Assembly: GCA_051294375.1 (NCBI GenBank)
Contig: CM119266.1
Coordinates: forward strand, 22,916,638-22,980,637
Direction: 5' to 3'
DNA length: 64,000 nt
Source: Paraspadella gotoi
Lineage: Eukaryota > Chaetognatha
Shown: positions 11,261 to 23,740 of the stretch, in pieces
Numbering within the stretch: the stretch's first letter is position 1
Layout of the letters: each line of letters begins with the position of its first letter
Position numbers and translations under genes: made by a program
Notes under the pieces: generated by a model
The model's input: the letters and a program-made list of their open reading frames with translations, nothing else
What the model was told of the DNA's origin: nothing
Databases searched by the model: none

Positions 11261-11290
11261 AGTAACGACGACAGAGACGAGGCAAAAATT

Positions 11291-11346
<56 letters not shown>
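11291..11346 (+). repeat. (CT)n microsatellite, nearly pure
   Basis: Almost uninterrupted CT run at the outer edge of the Dfd 5' flank, followed by about 250 bases of AT-rich DNA. Confidence 0.95.
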
Positions 11347-11351
<5 letters not shown>

Positions 11352-11954
11352 CTTTCAAAACCAGTTCTTTACTATAATGGAATTCTAGTACACTTGGAAT
11401 AGTTATTTACCTCATTTAAAATTTACATTATTTATAAAAAAACATTTATAAAATAATATACAAAGTTTTTTTAAAAGTATATAAATATATTTATTTAATA
11501 TTTAGATTTATATTAATTCTGATTGAGGTAATATTATATATTACCTTACTTCCCAATCATGTTGAAATTTGACGAAAGAATAAAAATATTTTTTAAAAAA
11601 AATTGTTGTTTCGATCATTTGTTTTCATTTCCAGCGGCATCGAGTTGTTCTTTTTTTTTTTTTCAGCTGGCTTCGTCATCGAAATAAGAGGTTGTATTTT
11701 TCATCGGCCTTCAGTTTGGACTGAGTCTCTCTTTCTCTCTCTCTTTTTCATGCTCCCTCTCTTTCTCTCTCTCTCGCTCTCTCTCCTTTCCGAGCCTCTC
11801 GGTCCAGAAAAGCCTGAAGATATCTTGCCGCCCGTTTTCGTGCGTGTGGGTTGTATGCTGAACACAACTAAGATGGATGGCTGCGTGGATTTGAATGATA
11901 TGTCGAGCTCTCCTTCTCTCTCTCTCTCTTCGTCTTTCTCTCTCTCTCTTTCTC
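11347..11954. other. Spacer left of block 2, no gene seen
   Basis: AT-rich to 11620, then mixed sequence with CT runs (11727-11795 and 11910-11980). A 230-residue plus-strand frame that begins at 11603 is Ser/Leu-rich from the CT runs and is not supported as a gene. Confidence 0.5.
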
Positions 11955-12544
11955 TCTTTCCCTCTCTCTCTCTCTCTGTTTTCTTCGCGTCCTCCTCCTC
12001 CTCGCTCTTCCTCTTCTCGTCCATCGCTCGTTCTCTGTCCGCGGATTCGCCGATCGTCGAACGCGACGCTCTCATTGGTCGACTCGTTCCGAGCGTCGTC
12101 CCAGGTCCGGATTCTCATCCCGATCTTTCGGCTCGGCTCTGCGCGCGATACGGCCGCTCAGCGAGACGCCTGCTGCCACCTATTTTCGAAATCGCGGAAC
12201 CTCCGCTCTCGCGGAACCTACGTCGATGGCGACGACGACGACGACGACGGCAACCTCCCGAAGCCCGCGGAACGGAGATAAATGTCAGGCCATAACCATA
12301 AAAGGAGAGAACAATAATTCTTTGGGCGATAAAACACAAATGAACTCTTGAAAGGTTTGAGATAGAGTGAAAACTGCGAGCGCCGCCTTTTCGCACTCGG
12401 CCGACCCCCCCCTCCTCCGCCCCCCCTTTACGCACACGCCCCGTCAATGGGATCATTACGCAAGGTGTAATAACAATAATAATCTTTCGCTCGTTACGTA
12501 AGACGGGTCATTACGGGACGTAAACTGTCAGCTGGGCCGGCGGG

Positions 12545-12815
12545 NNNNNNNNNNNNNNNNNNNNNNNNNNNNNNNNNNNNNNNNNNNNNNNNNNNNNNNN
12601 NNNNNNNNNNNNNNNNNNNNNNNNNNNNNNNNNNNNNNNNNNNNNNNNNNNNNNNNNNNNNNNNNNNNNNNNNNNNNNNNNNNNNNNNNNNNNNNNNNNN
12701 NNNNNNNNNNNNNNNNNNNNNNNNNNNNNNNNNNNNNNNNNNNNNNNNNNNNNNNNNNNNNNNNNNNNNNNNNNNNNNNNNNNNNNNNNNNNNNNNNNNN
12801 NNNNNNNNNNNNNNN
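12545..12815. other. Assembly gap (271 N) at a GA microsatellite
   Basis: It is flanked by GCTGGGCCGGCGGG and GAGAGAAC. Copy A shows what belongs here: about 350 bases at 607-955, mostly interrupted GA repeat. Confidence 0.95.
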
Positions 12816-13140
12816 GAGAGAACAAAACATATGACGCTATATTTTAGCTCATCGAAGGATGCAGGACAAATTTGTTCAGACAGGTAACTGTCGTGGTTTC
12901 TATATAGAAGCGAAAGGACCGTCAAGGGAGGCGAGGTTGGATCTGACGATTGAAAACCTTCATTAGAAATAAAGAAAGAAAAAAACGGGAATTAAAAGAT
13001 ACGAGGGTACAAACGCATTATGCCTTTAACGACGACGAAGACGACGACGACGTCGATGGCAAACGAGAACGAGGCTCCGCCCACCCTTTCTTTCCGATGA
13101 CGGGGAAGGGATTCGCGGCATCCCTTTACGGAACTGAACA

Positions 13141-13174
<34 letters not shown>

Positions 13175-13341
13175 NNNNNNNNNNNNNNNNNNNNNNNNNN
13201 NNNNNNNNNNNNNNNNNNNNNNNNNNNNNNNNNNNNNNNNNNNNNNNNNNNNNNNNNNNNNNNNNNNNNNNNNNNNNNNNNNNNNNNNNNNNNNNNNNNN
13301 NNNNNNNNNNNNNNNNNNNNNNNNNNNNNNNNNNNNNNNNN
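13175..13341. other. Assembly gap (167 N) at a GA microsatellite
   Basis: A pure GA run leads into it. The matching stretch in copy A (1310-1370) is GA repeat plus GATAGATAGAC. Confidence 0.95.
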
Positions 13342-13755
13342 ACGTAGAGAATAGTAGCAAAGAGACTATAGTAAAAGCATCCCAACTTCCATATGATAAA
13401 GTTTCTTTAATATTACAGTTTAGTTTGGCCACGCCCTAAAAAGACTCTCCTTGCATGCCTCACCCTCCTCTTTCCCTCACCATACTACTATCAAGACTCT
13501 CACTCTCCTGGATTCGACTTTCCAATTCCTACTCGACCCATTTGACCCTCCGCTGCCGTCGCAGCCGCCGTAGTCGCCGCAGCCGCCGCAGCCGTCGCAG
13601 CCGCCGGGAGAAAAGGACGAGCCATTTCCGGTTTACGTGAGCGTCGTCGATGGGAAATCCCAGAACCCGATCCGTCCGATTCGTCCTTACCCATTTTAAG
13701 GGACCCGCCCTCGCTTTAATTCAAGGCCTTTTTCCTTCTAGTCAAAGACCCCACT

Positions 13756-14480
13756 NNNNNNNNNNNNNNNNNNNNNNNNNNNNNNNNNNNNNNNNNNNNN
13801 NNNNNNNNNNNNNNNNNNNNNNNNNNNNNNNNNNNNNNNNNNNNNNNNNNNNNNNNNNNNNNNNNNNNNNNNNNNNNNNNNNNNNNNNNNNNNNNNNNNN
13901 NNNNNNNNNNNNNNNNNNNNNNNNNNNNNNNNNNNNNNNNNNNNNNNNNNNNNNNNNNNNNNNNNNNNNNNNNNNNNNNNNNNNNNNNNNNNNNNNNNNN
14001 NNNNNNNNNNNNNNNNNNNNNNNNNNNNNNNNNNNNNNNNNNNNNNNNNNNNNNNNNNNNNNNNNNNNNNNNNNNNNNNNNNNNNNNNNNNNNNNNNNNN
14101 NNNNNNNNNNNNNNNNNNNNNNNNNNNNNNNNNNNNNNNNNNNNNNNNNNNNNNNNNNNNNNNNNNNNNNNNNNNNNNNNNNNNNNNNNNNNNNNNNNNN
14201 NNNNNNNNNNNNNNNNNNNNNNNNNNNNNNNNNNNNNNNNNNNNNNNNNNNNNNNNNNNNNNNNNNNNNNNNNNNNNNNNNNNNNNNNNNNNNNNNNNNN
14301 NNNNNNNNNNNNNNNNNNNNNNNNNNNNNNNNNNNNNNNNNNNNNNNNNNNNNNNNNNNNNNNNNNNNNNNNNNNNNNNNNNNNNNNNNNNNNNNNNNNN
14401 NNNNNNNNNNNNNNNNNNNNNNNNNNNNNNNNNNNNNNNNNNNNNNNNNNNNNNNNNNNNNNNNNNNNNNNNNNNNNNNN
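13756..14480. other. Assembly gap (725 N)
   Basis: It is flanked by GACCCCACT and TTCTAAAGGAGGTGC, both present in copy A and at 30500-31170. Those copies show a CT microsatellite followed by ordinary noncoding DNA. Confidence 0.95.
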
Positions 14481-15124
14481 AATTCTAAAGGAGGTGCGTT
14501 GCTTTAGTTTATATTCCTCTCTTCATTTCTTTCTCTGTTCCATTCAGATCTCTCACCACCCAATCCTTTCAAAGTGATTCATTCGCCTCCATATGTTTTG
14601 GATTTCGACTTCGAAGTGAATCCAACTCAACCCAGCCCGACCTCAGCTCACCCGACCTCACCCCTTTTAGCGCTGTCCTTTTCCCATGTCAAGTATCCTT
14701 ATCAATCGATGACATTCCCCGTTCAAGTTTCTTCTTTTATTTACTAACTTTATAATTTTAAAATCGTTTCTTTTTTCTATCCACTGTCTTTTCTTTTCTT
14801 TTCTTTTCTTTTCTTTTATTTTCTAATTTCCCCCTTTTCCTAACTTCCTCTCTTTTTTCATCCTGTCTTCCCATCGAGATGCGTCATTCGTCCCCCCTTG
14901 TATCTGCTGCTCCGCCAGGTGAACCAAGATTTTTGGGCGACGACGATAACGACGACGACGAATGTACATCTGGCCTTTTAATCAATCACAGAAAAAAGAT
15001 TTACTATTAATTTTGACGCTTGGACTTAAGTAATTATTATGCGTAGCACGCGTCGTTCTGAAATAAACAATTTTTTGGCACAAACTTAACCTATTTATGC
15101 TATTAATTATTTCTGATCGATCTC

Positions 15125-15273
15125 NNNNNNNNNNNNNNNNNNNNNNNNNNNNNNNNNNNNNNNNNNNNNNNNNNNNNNNNNNNNNNNNNNNNNNNNNNNN
15201 NNNNNNNNNNNNNNNNNNNNNNNNNNNNNNNNNNNNNNNNNNNNNNNNNNNNNNNNNNNNNNNNNNNNNNNNN
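15125..15273. other. Assembly gap (149 N) at a CT microsatellite
   Basis: Its right edge is a pure CT run; copy A has a CT run at 3130-3205 in its place. Confidence 0.95.
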
Positions 15274-15307
<34 letters not shown>

Positions 15308-15605
15308 TGTTAATTCGACGCAGATTTATGCCCCACGTCATAAATTATGTGCCTCGTCTCGGCGAAGGCAGAGTCAACGGTTGACAAGCTCCTCCTATCT
15401 TTCGGGGGCGAGTGAGAGAGAGCGAGAGAGCGAGAGAGAGAAAGAGAGAGACAGAGAGATTCATATCAATAAATTCGTTCAATCCGTGTTCTATGATTAA
15501 AGATTTAATCAATATTAAATCGGACAGCCAACAAAGGAAACACTATTATTCTCATTTCATATTTATACAATTAGTACAAAAATTGTATTCCATAATTCAT
15601 TCTTT

Positions 15606-16290
15606 TGTTAAACTTTTATATAAAAAACAGTTTATCTTTATGTATTATTTGCCCCACAAGTAAGTTACTAACATTCTGGTCTTTGCCCATACAACGTTAG
15701 TTAATTTTTCTTTTTAGTCTTCCATTACTACTCAACAATAAGGCGGGCCAATATAAAATTAATTTGTCCATTATTTACTTAATCCATATTTACTATCACT
15801 TTGGTGAAGCACAGTATAACAATGAAGCATTTAAATATTTAAACATTTAAATATTTTTTAAGAACAGATTCAGATAGCCCATAAGAAGTTGTCTGTACAA
15901 AGTATAATGCGTTTTTCAATACTTCAATGATAAGTGGGTCAAATAAGAGAAAAACCCTTAAAAATCATCATCATCATCATCATACCATAATTTTTCTAGG
16001 TTTTTCTAATTTTAACTAATAAAACATAAAAATTAGGAAATCTTAAATAATAATATTTTTTATTTATTTTTTCAAGCTCTAACCGAATACTTTTTTAAAA
16101 ATTATGAATTTGAAAAAAAAATTATGATTTATAGTAATACAATAAACTTTAAATGCTTTTATAAATGTTATTAACTATACAAAAAATATAAATTTTTTTT
16201 AATTTCGATATTCCACAGGGATGCTCTAACATTATTTATATTACAGAACTCTGAGTTTTTACCTTGTTTCGTCTTTCTCAACAATCCTTT
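15606..16290. other. AT-rich noncoding stretch, no gene seen
   Basis: Contains a short (ATC)n run near 15965 and many A/T runs. It is well kept in the sister copy at 32350-33060. No open frame or RNA gene recognised. Confidence 0.6.
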
Positions 16291-16391
16291 GTTACTTCGA
16301 TCTGCCCTCTGTCGGATTTCGGGTCAAACTGGACGCCAAGGCAACAAAAAGATAAATCGCGCAAAAAGAAAAAAGATAAATAAAAATTATA

Positions 16392-16430
16392 AGAGAGAGA
16401 AAAAAGAAGAGGGAGAGAGAGGAGAGAGAG

Positions 16431-16471
<41 letters not shown>

Positions 16472-16515
16472 GACGAAGAAGGAGAGAGAGTAGAGACTGA
16501 GAGAGAGAGAGAGCA
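16392..16515 (+). repeat. (GA)n microsatellite
   Basis: GA run with AAG and GGA breaks; shorter in the sister copy (33178-33230). Confidence 0.9.
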
Positions 16516-17520
16516 AAAGTGAAAAGGATGAAAAAATAAAAGAGAGAGCTAGGAGAAGAAGAAGGAAATCAATCGCTAATTCCCGGTTGTTCACGACGGT
16601 ATTAGCCCGCGTTTTATCCGCTTTGATTCTGCCCCGTCCCCGACGGACAGTTTTAGCCCGATCGCAAGTTGGCCTCGGCCTCGCAGAGAGAGAGAAATGA
16701 TAAAAAGAAAGGAGAGATTAGGTGCGGTTGTAAAATAAAGGATTTTTTAGCAAAGAGCGGAGTTCGTTATCGGTCGGCGTCGCTTTATATTTCGATTCTC
16801 TTCCTGGCCTTTCGTTCTCTTATATTCCAGTTCTGAATTCGGACAATAACTCGACTCATGTTTCTCACGCGTTCCTTTTCTCGTTTTCTCTCTTTTGTAG
16901 TTTTCTTTGGCGGGAGGCTCGAATTTGCTAGCCGAACATTTCTGTTCCGAGATATTGACCGATTCTCCAGGGTCCTTGGACGAATCTTCGTGTAGACGTT
17001 TCTCTTTTGCATTCGCAGTAAAGTTAATAAACTCAAAATATTTAAAAATTATCCGAACAAATCCAAATACAATGACTATAAGTATACATTTACAAATAGA
17101 GAATTCTTTTAGACGAGAAAAAGATTTCGCGCCTGTTTTTTCAATCTTTAACTCAAGTAGAAAGAGTGTACGTATAATAGGAGGGATGAGAAGAAAGAGG
17201 ACCAGAGGACCGATAAAAATGAAATAATCGACACTTAATCAGAAAAAAAGAGTAGAGAGAGAGGGAGAAATACCATCTATCTGGTATTTCTGTTTTACTT
17301 TTTCTCTTCTCCTTATCCATTCTTTATTAAATCTTTTCGACTTAAAAGATAAGACTTCACTTTTTTCCTTCTCTCTTTTTTTATTTCTCTCTTTTTTTTT
17401 TTCTTCCCTCTTCCCCGACTTCTTCGTCGGCTTTCTGCCCCTGACTTTCAGTTACTGACAAACGAAACGGTAATAAATGGATTTGTCTGTCTAAAATCTT
17501 CGGGTAAATGATCGGCCTTT

Positions 17521-17521
<1 letters not shown>

Positions 17522-17557
<36 letters not shown>

Positions 17558-17632
17558 TACTCTCTCTCATCTCGTCTCTCTCTCCGTCTTTCTCCTCTAC
17601 TACCTCTCTCTCTCTCATCTCTTCTCTCTCAC
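17522..17632 (+). repeat. (CT)n microsatellite
   Basis: CT run with breaks; the sister copies have pure CT (27400-27480) and a broken run (34177-34290). Confidence 0.9.
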
Positions 17633-18014
17633 CCATTATTGCTCGGATTGTAAAGTAATTTGTGCAATACAAAATACCGAAACGTTAAAAGCGTTACATA
17701 ACGAATTTCCTTTTTTCCCAAACACTCTTTATATTTCAAGAAGACGACCCTCTCACATTTTAAAATCCTTTCCGTACCATTAGGCGCCCATTATAATGTC
17801 GAAGCACGAACCGAAAAAGTAGGAACGAATTGGAGCATAAACGCATGCATTCTCGGGTTGGATGCCGGATGCGCGGGTCTGGGATCCGTTTTCGTAATCA
17901 GCGCTGGGAAGAATGCCCGCGAACAGCACATAGAAAAAATCCGTTGAAGTCGTCTAAATGGTGCATGCCAAGGTTAGCGACGTGACAGGTCTAGAGTGAA
18001 GCCAACGCACGCGA

Positions 18015-18037
18015 GGGTGACGCGACTTTAGTCACCC
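18015..18037 (+). promoter_or_regulatory. GGGTGAC...GTCACCC inverted repeat
   Basis: A 7-bp inverted repeat with a 9-base spacer, also present at 27847-27868 and 34685-34706. In those two copies the right arm overlaps TGAGTCA, the AP-1 consensus; here it reads TTAGTCA. Regulatory role is a guess from the motif. Confidence 0.3.
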
Positions 18038-18238
18038 GTAAATCGTTATTTTTTTCTCGCAGGCTGACCAACCGAGAAATGGCATATCACTGTATTTCTT
18101 TTCACTGTTGTAACAGGATGTTTCGTTCAGGCCTAAAAAACATTTCTTACTTGATATTTAAATTTTTTTCAGAATCTTTCGAAAATTAGAATTTTTTTTT
18201 TTAATGTTAAACTATAGAAGAAAACATTGAATATTTTC

Positions 18239-19188
18239 TTAAGGGCGACCCAAGTAACAGGAGGGGGTAAAAGCTGAACAACATAACGTTTGACCCTTTA
18301 ACTTAAGCTGCGTTCTGATCATATTAATTTATTTCTTCTATAATCATTGGGAACACCGTTAGTTAAAAAATCGATAAAATCAGCGAGCTTAATTTTCTTT
18401 ATAAACAAATCGATAAGAAGAAAAATCTTTTCCAAGTTTAAATCTTTTTTTCCAAAAAAAAGGGTAAGAATCTTAATTTTAAAAAAAGATTTTCAAGCTT
18501 TTATACACAAAATTTATAAGAAAAAAACTAGGAATGATCAAATATCAAGAGTATGCGAGGACGGACTTGTTTATATTTTACACTTGAATGTCTTTTCAAA
18601 TGATTTCTTTAATTGGATGAAAATAAAACTTTTGAAGTACGATATAAATATATGAAAAGAAGAGAAAGATTTTGTACTTTTGCCTAATTTTTATTATTAT
18701 ATAATTAGCGGAATCAATATAGTTTAAATATACATTTAAGGGATAAATATGAATATTAATTACATAATCTACTTACAGTTTTGTTTCTGCTAAGTAATAG
18801 AATTTAGGTTTGATTTGTCTGCTGTTTAAGTAATATAAAAATAAAAAATAATTAGTCTTGTTAAAGCCTTTGTTCAATGAAGGCTTAAACCTTAAAATTA
18901 TAGCTTTTGGTACAGTAAAAATTAAAAATTTGGAATTTTTAGTAAAAAATACTTTCTAATGCAAAAATAATAATGGTTATATAAATATTTAGGTAGGGTC
19001 AACTAAATTTTTTTTCATAATTATTAAATATTTTGTTTTCCGCTACAATAAGAGATAGGAATAATTTTTTTGCCGACTAGTTCCCGTGCAAAAGAAAAAA
19101 TTAAAATGACTAATCGACTCATTCAAGATTACCTTTAATGATAGACCCTTAAGCTTATGATATCATTTTTATCACTGGGTCCCCTTAA
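18239..19188. mobile_element. 942-bp insertion with inverted ends and TTAA flanks
   Basis: This stretch is missing from both sister copies (near 28050 and 34895), which run straight from TTTTCT to TAATTCAGTAGATG. It is bounded by TTAA on each side (18239-18242 and 19185-19188). The ends are imperfect inverted repeats: GGGCGACCCAAGTAAC at the left and, on the other strand, GGGGACCCAGTGATAA at the right. A TTAA target duplication is typical of piggyBac-type DNA transposons, so this may be a non-autonomous (MITE-like) relative. The interior is AT-rich. A 102-residue Lys/Ile/Phe-rich frame at 18347-18655 lies inside it, resembles no transposase known to me, and may be chance. Confidence 0.7.
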
Positions 19189-19439
19189 ACTAATTCAGTA
19201 GATGATCAAATCAATTTTTAATAAATTTTAAAATATTAATCCATTTGTTTGAATTTAAACTTTAAGTTTTAAAGGCAAAAGGTGACCATCTAAGCGGGAA
19301 AAAGAATTGTTAATCTTCCAACACGGGGGAAAAATGATTTGATTGGCAATCACTATGCTCGTCAGGAAAGAACGAACCTGCAACTTCTCTTTCTATTGAA
19401 AAACGATTCTCTCACTCTCTCTCCGCTTCACATCGTCAT

Positions 19440-19700
19440 CTCTCTCCTCGACTCTCCTCTCTCTCTCTGCTCTCTTCTCCTCTCTCTCTCTCGGTGTGAT
19501 AAAAAATTAACTGGACGGTCAAAGAGAGAGAAAAAGTGAGAAGGGAGGGGTTGAGGGTAGAGTGAGAGAGAGACAAAAAAACCAGTCAGAGAGGAGAGAT
19601 GAGACAGAGATGAGAGAGGAGAGAAGAGCAGAGAGAGAAGCAAGGGAGAGAGAGAGAGAGAAGAGAGAGACGAGAGAGAGAGAAGAGATAGAGGAGACGG
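19440..19700 (+). repeat. (CT)n then (GA)n pair
   Basis: CT runs (19440-19492) and GA runs (about 19565-19700) face each other across roughly 70 bases. The same pair borders the gap 28281-28477, with CT on the left and GA on the right. A facing pair can fold into a hairpin, which may explain the gap. Confidence 0.85.
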
Positions 19701-20069
19701 ATAAGAAGAAAAATGACGAAAGTAATTAATTTTCCCATCCGTTTCGCAAGCTCACTGGCAAAAAAAATGCGAGGATAAAATAAAAAAAGGGAAAAAAGCG
19801 AGAAATGAAAAGAAAGAAAAATAAAAAGAATTCAATCTCTGAATCCAGAAAAACTTTATGGTTTTTCTCATCTTTTCGCGGTTTTTCTTTGCTCTTAATC
19901 TTCCACTTTGCGTCTTTTCCTCCTTTTTCTTCAGCAGCCTCTCCATCGAAAACACACATAAACCATTCGCAAGATGCCATTCTTATATTAGAATTGCGGT
20001 GTCCCAGAAATGCGGCGCCTTTCATACGCCGCGCCAGGAAGGAAACGTACTCCTCTCTCTAGGACTTCC

Positions 20070-20160
20070 CTCCCCACTCTCTCTCTTCATCTCTCTTCTC
20101 GTCTCTCATCTCTTCTCTTTTCTCTCTCCTTTCTCCTCTTCTCTGAGTCTTTCTCAGAGA
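20070..20160 (+). repeat. (CT)n-rich tract
   Basis: Degenerate CT repeat with TCATC and TTTT breaks; the sister copy at 28861-29067 is a gap here. Confidence 0.8.
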
Positions 20161-22786
20161 TAGCGTGCTCTCTCAGACGATACGCTTGGCGCTCCGCCAC
20201 ATTCAAAACAATGTACTCAACAACAAATCAGAAAAAATATTATGTGTTTAAGTACAAAAATAGTTCCCACATTTCGCAAAGATCATCACATTACACAACA
20301 TCTCCATTTTAAAAAGTTCACTTACTTCACTCTCACAACCCACGTATCAGATTAGCAGCAATTATCACTAATACCTCTACCCTCTTTCTCTCAACATACT
20401 CATCATGCTCACTCTCTCCCATCTCACCCTCCAGCCGAGAAAATAAAGGAAAACAGAGGAAAGAATCGGGGGAGAAGACTAAATCATTTTATCGTCAACG
20501 TCTCTCTTTTTTCTTCCGGACCCCGAAATTTGTCCTCAAAAAACTTCTCTCTCTCTCCCTTTCTCCTCATCTCTCCGCTTCGCGTCCTCTCTCTCTCTCT
20601 CTTCATCCTCTCCTCTCTCTCTTTCTCTCTCTCCCTGCTGATCTAACCTTCGCGGGCCCCAAAAATTTGCATGCCTAGACTCACCAGCTTCTTAAAGTCG
20701 CGTAATGATAATGATGCTGCGCCGAAAAGACGAAGTGGTTAAAAGGCAAGAACGCCGCCGCGAAGATCGCACGGAGAGCGGGGCGCCGAAACGTAAGAGC
20801 GCGTGCGGGAGAGAGAGAGCAGAGAGAGAGAGAGAGAGAGGAGAGAGCAGAGGAGAGAAAGAGAGAGAGAAATGGCGAGCACAAAAAAAACTATTTTAAA
20901 AAAGAAAAAGAAAGTGGAGTGAGGAATAAGTGAATAAAGCGAGGTTTAGAGGCAAAAGAATTTTTTTTGTTGTTTTTTTTATGTTTTGGATTAATGGATT
21001 GTCCGAACTTGCAGATGAAGGGCGGGTGGGTGGGTGGAGTTTCGTGTTTCGGGGGATGAGAAGGATTTTTGTTTATAGCGGGATGAATGTTGTTGTACAA
21101 TGTACCAAAAAAAATCAACTTAATTTATTTGCATACTTGTACGTCCATATATAGTATGGGATGATTGTCGGGAGGCAATGGAGTGATTTTTTAAGATTAA
21201 GAAAATATTCCCGCCGTAAATTATAACATAACTCGCGACAATACCTTTGACGAAAAAGAGGGAAAGAGAGAAACTTTTCCTTGTTCGCCTAAAAGTACTT
21301 CAATTGAACCATCTACAACCAATATTAAATATCATCAACTCTATTCTGAGCGTCTACTGTTTTTTCTCCGGCGGGAGTCTCGCAAAAAATCGGAAAGAAA
21401 GACTCAAAGAGCAAAAAATTCTTCGATGACAAAGAAGAGAGTTTTCGAGAAAGAAGCGAAGCTCGAAACGAGTCGGAGCAGGAGAAATCAAATCATCTGT
21501 GTTTGTGTCCTTGTCATTGGCTTCGTCAATTAATCTTGATTTACATACTTCAATCAAAGAATGAACGAGCGAACAGCGACGGGCGGTGGACGGGCGCAGG
21601 GGTGGGAGGGAGAGGGGTGGTAGTGCTAAGGGCGGGCCAAAAGACGGGGAGCGGGCGCAGGGGTGGGGGCTGGAGAGGGACTATACTTAAGAGGTTTATC
21701 ATAATTTGTCATGTCGAGATTTTATTTGTACCCTTTAGTCTTTTCCTCCATAGTGATCGGTTACGGGGGTGAAATAGTTACTTCGATGGGAAAAAGCTTT
21801 CTCATTAATTTACTTTCACGATGAGAAGAAATAATATTATTTATACGAAATTTGCCGAATGTTTGTTCTTCAAATTCATAATAATTTATTTTATTCTCGC
21901 CTCTCCACCCCTAATATACTCTCTCTCTCTCGCTCTCTCTCTCCTATTCTATCTCTCTCCTCTCATCTCTCTCTCTCTATCTCTCTCTCACCGTTCCCCT
22001 TCATCGCCCATTATCTTCATCTGTATCTATCATCTTTTGCCCAAACTCGTTACATACCCAATCATCTGAATCCAAAACTCAATCCACCATCCAAATAATA
22101 AAAACCCCACCGCTCACGCTCTGAAACTTTCACAGATCTCTCTCTATCTCTCCTCTCTCTCTCTCTCTCATCTATTCTCCCTCTCCTCTGCTCTTCCTTC
22201 CCTTTCCATGAATACCAATTAATTCAAATGGATTTTCTCTTTCTCTCTCTTCTCTTTTCAACTAATTCGCCAGCATCGGTCTTCGAATTCCTAAAATAGT
22301 TTTTGAGAAAAAAAGTCGCGTCCCACGAGACGTTGAAATCATGATGTTGAAAATTGCGTCCCAGAATTGTTGCTTCATTTGATTAAGGTACTGAGAAAAT
22401 AAATTAAAGATACAAAACATTTTTAATTAATTCTCTCTTTCGTAATAAGACTTCTTCAGTTTCACCGTGAACCCCCAATAGAACTTTTAATCGCCGCACA
22501 ATACTTTTATCTGTTATTTGCGCTTTTGACATTTTATTTACTTTTACAACTATATAGATTCTTCAGTTCTTAAATTTACATATTTCATCAAAATTATCTT
22601 TGACCTCAATTAAATATCACCACCCAGGTTTCCCTCGTGCTTTTTTTTTCTCTTTATCAAAGATCCGAGAGACTTTGAAATTTAATGTCGACCACAGATT
22701 TTTTCTTCGTTCTTTATCTCAATTTGGATGAGATTTGTTCTGCAATTCGAAGGAAATGAATAGCGAGCAAGAAAGAGAGAGAGAAG

Positions 22787-22818
<32 letters not shown>

Positions 22819-23519
22819 CGAGAGAGAGAGAGTTCACCGACTCTCATTTTAATTCCATACACCAGTACGAAGCAAAGTGATCCATTATCTTTCGGTCTGA
22901 ACTGAATTATTTTTTAAAGATGGGGTGAGGGATGTGAAAGCACACTGAACGATAAAGAGAGAGAAGAGAAACAAAAAAGAAAAAGGCGAAGAAGATATCA
23001 GAGAGACAAAATTAAAGTACAGAATTGATATAAACATAACATACTGTAACATTACTTTTACTCGGATGCTTACTTTTTGATCGCAATATTATTAATATTT
23101 TGTTTACTTCTCTTCAAATCTCGTCTGTCCTTCCCATTGACATTCTCAACAAAGTTGACATTTTTTGTCTATGTTTTTTCATCTTACACCTAGTGTTAGA
23201 CCAAACGGCCACAGATCCTAACAGACGGAGGGACAGACAATCGAATCTGCCGCAATTTTTGGCCGACCGTTGTCACAATAATTGAAAGGTTGGGTAGAGC
23301 ATTATTACCCACTCTTTGAAACAGAACCCAGGTTTACACTTAAAAATTGTACAAAAAGGTTTATCATCTTAAGTCGCCCTTCTGGCGTCCACTTCATCTC
23401 GCTTTCAATCTCGCAGTTTTCCCCATCCATCGAATAATTTTTGTTTTGAAAATTTTTGTGTCGGCGCTCGCGAAAAAGAGTTAAAGGCGTTACAATTGTT
23501 AACCGCTCACGTCCTCGAT

Positions 23520-23740
23520 GCGACCAATCAGATGCTTCGTAACAATCTCAAACCACATCATAATTCAGATTCCTTCGGACCAAATCGTCGGGCGCTGGGA
23601 GAGATATTGAGTCAAAAGGGTCTTTGTTTCCATCGTGATTTCCTCAGTAAGCGATCAATCAAGCCGCGTTTTAGTATCGGGACAACGGTCGCACCAATCG
23701 GAGTCCGCTAACCTGTCGAAAACCAAAGCCAATCACCTGC
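23520..23740. promoter_or_regulatory. CCAAT-box cluster
   Basis: CCAATCA or CCAATCG occurs at 23524-23530, 23694-23700 and 23729-23735, all on the plus strand, within a relatively GC-rich island (about 23450-24000). A fourth word, ATCAATCA near 23654, reads CCAATCA in the sister copy. Repeated CCAAT boxes (NF-Y type) are characteristic of promoters. No transcript start or first exon could be assigned. Confidence 0.35.

Larger units (their letters stand above)
10181..11290 (-). promoter_or_regulatory. Dfd 5' flank: leader and probable promoter region
   Basis: This stretch lies immediately upstream of Dfd exon 1. 10181-10440 is AT-rich with long A/T runs. 10441-10530 is GC-rich with several GTCACG/TGACG half sites. 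10565-10965 mixes (GA)n/(CT)n tracts with CG-rich words. 11040-11260 is full of GAC/GAT triplets. No TATA box or initiator could be placed with confidence, so only the general location of a promoter is claimed. Confidence 0.45.

Noticed and set aside
18347-18655. 102-residue frame inside the 942-bp insertion as a transposase
   Set aside because: Lys/Ile/Phe-rich composition matches AT-rich DNA, no catalytic DDE pattern is visible and the element is too short for a full transposase.
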